Below are positions 62,801-64,000 of a DNA stretch of 64,000 nt, one piece after another; the stretch's first letter is position 1; each line of letters begins with the position of its first letter. The notes under the pieces are model-generated. The model was not told the origin of the DNA. It did not search any database and saw nothing but the letters and a program-made list of their open reading frames with translations. The translations under genes were made by a program, and so were the position numbers. The stretch comes from Leptoclinus maculatus (Eukaryota > Chordata > Actinopteri > Perciformes > Stichaeidae), in contig JAVDOI010000016.1 of assembly GCA_032191485.1 (NCBI GenBank), positions 11,580,759 through 11,644,758 on the forward strand, given 5' to 3'.

Positions 62801-64000
62801 TCGGTGAATTCATTAATCCACATGGAACGGTAGAAAGAAGCCAGGAGGAGGCAGAATATAGCTATGAAATTACACAGTCAAATATATTTCTTATTCAAAG
62901 TTTATTCAACAAAAGATTTATAGCACAGAATGTGTGTGTGATTTCTACAAAAAGCAGCTGTACGCACCTGGAATTAGCACATGGGGCAGGTGGCAATGAG
63001 TCATGGCAGCGCTATGTGCTTTGTTTTGATGGGTTGCTTTGATATTTTGCTCTCTGCAACATTAGCAGTTCTAAAGGACTGCTTGAATAAGTTGGTTTCT
63101 GTTACCGGTGGGAAATGAATTCAAACCGTGAACACCATTCTTATGAAACATGTAAATATCTGCCCAAACTGACCCATATTATAAGATGAACTAGGTCTGG
63201 CCTGTGGTGAAATTAGTTCATGTTGAACTGACCACGATAAGTTATAGTCATGCGTCACAGAAAGTGGAGATTCTTGGGTTTAAATGCAAGTTTAGCGGGA
63301 CATTGTTGTCATATATTTAAGGTATCCTATCCTATGGGAATATGGCATTATGACATACAGTTCATACTGCACTTGAATTACATGACATGAACTTTGATAA
63401 ATATTTAGGTCTCGGTAATTGATATCCCTAGCCGCTGTAGGTAAACACAATTCCCCTCTTCTCACACATGAGGTAATGCAGGATTACTGTCTCGTGTGAA
63501 CCCCCATGAACACTGCGGGGGATGGATGGATTTAGTGTGGTTCTCTCGGTGGGGGATGCAAAGTGTATGGCAGATCTCACAGTGTGGAGTGGACGCCCTG
63601 GGACGACACGATACACTTCAATCTTTCCCTCTTTGTGCGGCATTGCTCAGATTATCACCGCTTCACACTGCAAACAATCTGAAGCGGAGAGAAAAAAAGA
63701 GAAGCTTAATAATCTCTTCTCACTCACAAATGTCAGTGTGAAATGACAAGATTCTCCAGGATACTTCTTTATTTCTAATCCTCTTCTAAACAATCGCATT
63801 CCGAGATGCCTCTCCGCGGGAAACAAAGATGGACAAGCTAATGAAGCTGAAAAGCTCTGCTGTACGTTGTCGATCCTGAATGCAATCTGCCGCCTCTGAC
63901 GTGTGCATTCTGTATCATTTAAGCAGTGTTGTGTTTCCTTCCCCTCCTCTCTGTGTAAAACAGTTGACCTTGTCTCACATGCCTCCAGGTGGGATCCCCA
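56818..64000 (+). other. adgrb3 intron 17, 5' part (to window end)
   Basis: At least 7183 bp of intron. I looked for the next exon (start of TM3 region, S-I-C-T-T-T-like) and found none. A fish dispersed repeat lies at about 58740-59215. The segment at 61.2-61.7 kb has open + frames without recognisable product. The rest is AT-rich and featureless. Confidence 0.85.
58740..59215. repeat. dispersed repeat known from percomorph genomes
   Basis: Stretches such as gagcatttagcagccaaag, agagagtggatattggact-like sequence, cattcagcaggtggccaga and aacacgactccaaaatgaat match, with some divergence, a repeat I recall as common in percomorph fish. No coding capacity or clean terminal repeats were seen. 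Boundaries are approximate. Confidence 0.55.

Noticed and set aside
63961..64000. Acceptor-like tgcctccag near the window end as the start of exon 18
   Set aside because: The 12 bases that follow do not encode the expected start of the TM3-region exon in any frame.

Overview
The window is vertebrate nuclear DNA, most likely from a ray-finned fish of the percomorph type. It holds one recognisable gene: the middle of adgrb3 (BAI3, adhesion G-protein-coupled receptor B3), on the + strand, as 17 coding exons from 13129 to 56817. All introns are GT-AG and the reading phase is continuous across every junction, giving 685 codons. The 5' part (signal peptide and CUB region) and the 3' part (TM3-TM7 and cytoplasmic tail) lie outside the window. 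The fish assignment rests on short introns (mostly 0.1-6 kb), abundant dinucleotide and homopolymer tracts, and interspersed repeats that I recognise from percomorph genomes (near 41.7, 48.2 and 58.7-59.2 kb).

Layout: 1-13128 is the 3' part of a long intron. Exon 1 (13129) encodes the linker before the thrombospondin repeats. Exons 2-5 (15761-25176) each encode exactly one TSP type-1 repeat. Exons 6-7 (25690-30854) encode the hormone-receptor domain. Exons 8-15 (31854-55533) encode the GAIN domain, ending in the GPS motif. Exons 16-17 (56501-56817) encode TM1, intracellular loop 1 and TM2. The rest, 56818-64000, is intron with no further exon found. Four TSP1 repeats, rather than the five of BAI1, and close agreement throughout with remembered BAI3 protein support adgrb3 over adgrb1 or adgrb2.

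The protein is a synaptic adhesion receptor: the TSP1 repeats and CUB region bind extracellular ligands (C1q-like proteins in mammals), the HormR-GAIN unit links ectodomain to membrane, and the 7TM part signals. I found no gene on the other strand, no tRNA or rRNA, and no CRISPR array. The open frames elsewhere look like chance or repeat-derived frames.

The points most worth a second look are: a CpG-dense stretch with a first-exon-like segment just upstream of the GPS exon, followed by an in-frame ACCATGG just before TM1, which together suggest an internal promoter for a short receptor; a GPS site that reads R-V-S instead of H-L-S/T; tandem 3' splice sites at exon 8; and several hairpins and inverted motifs in introns.
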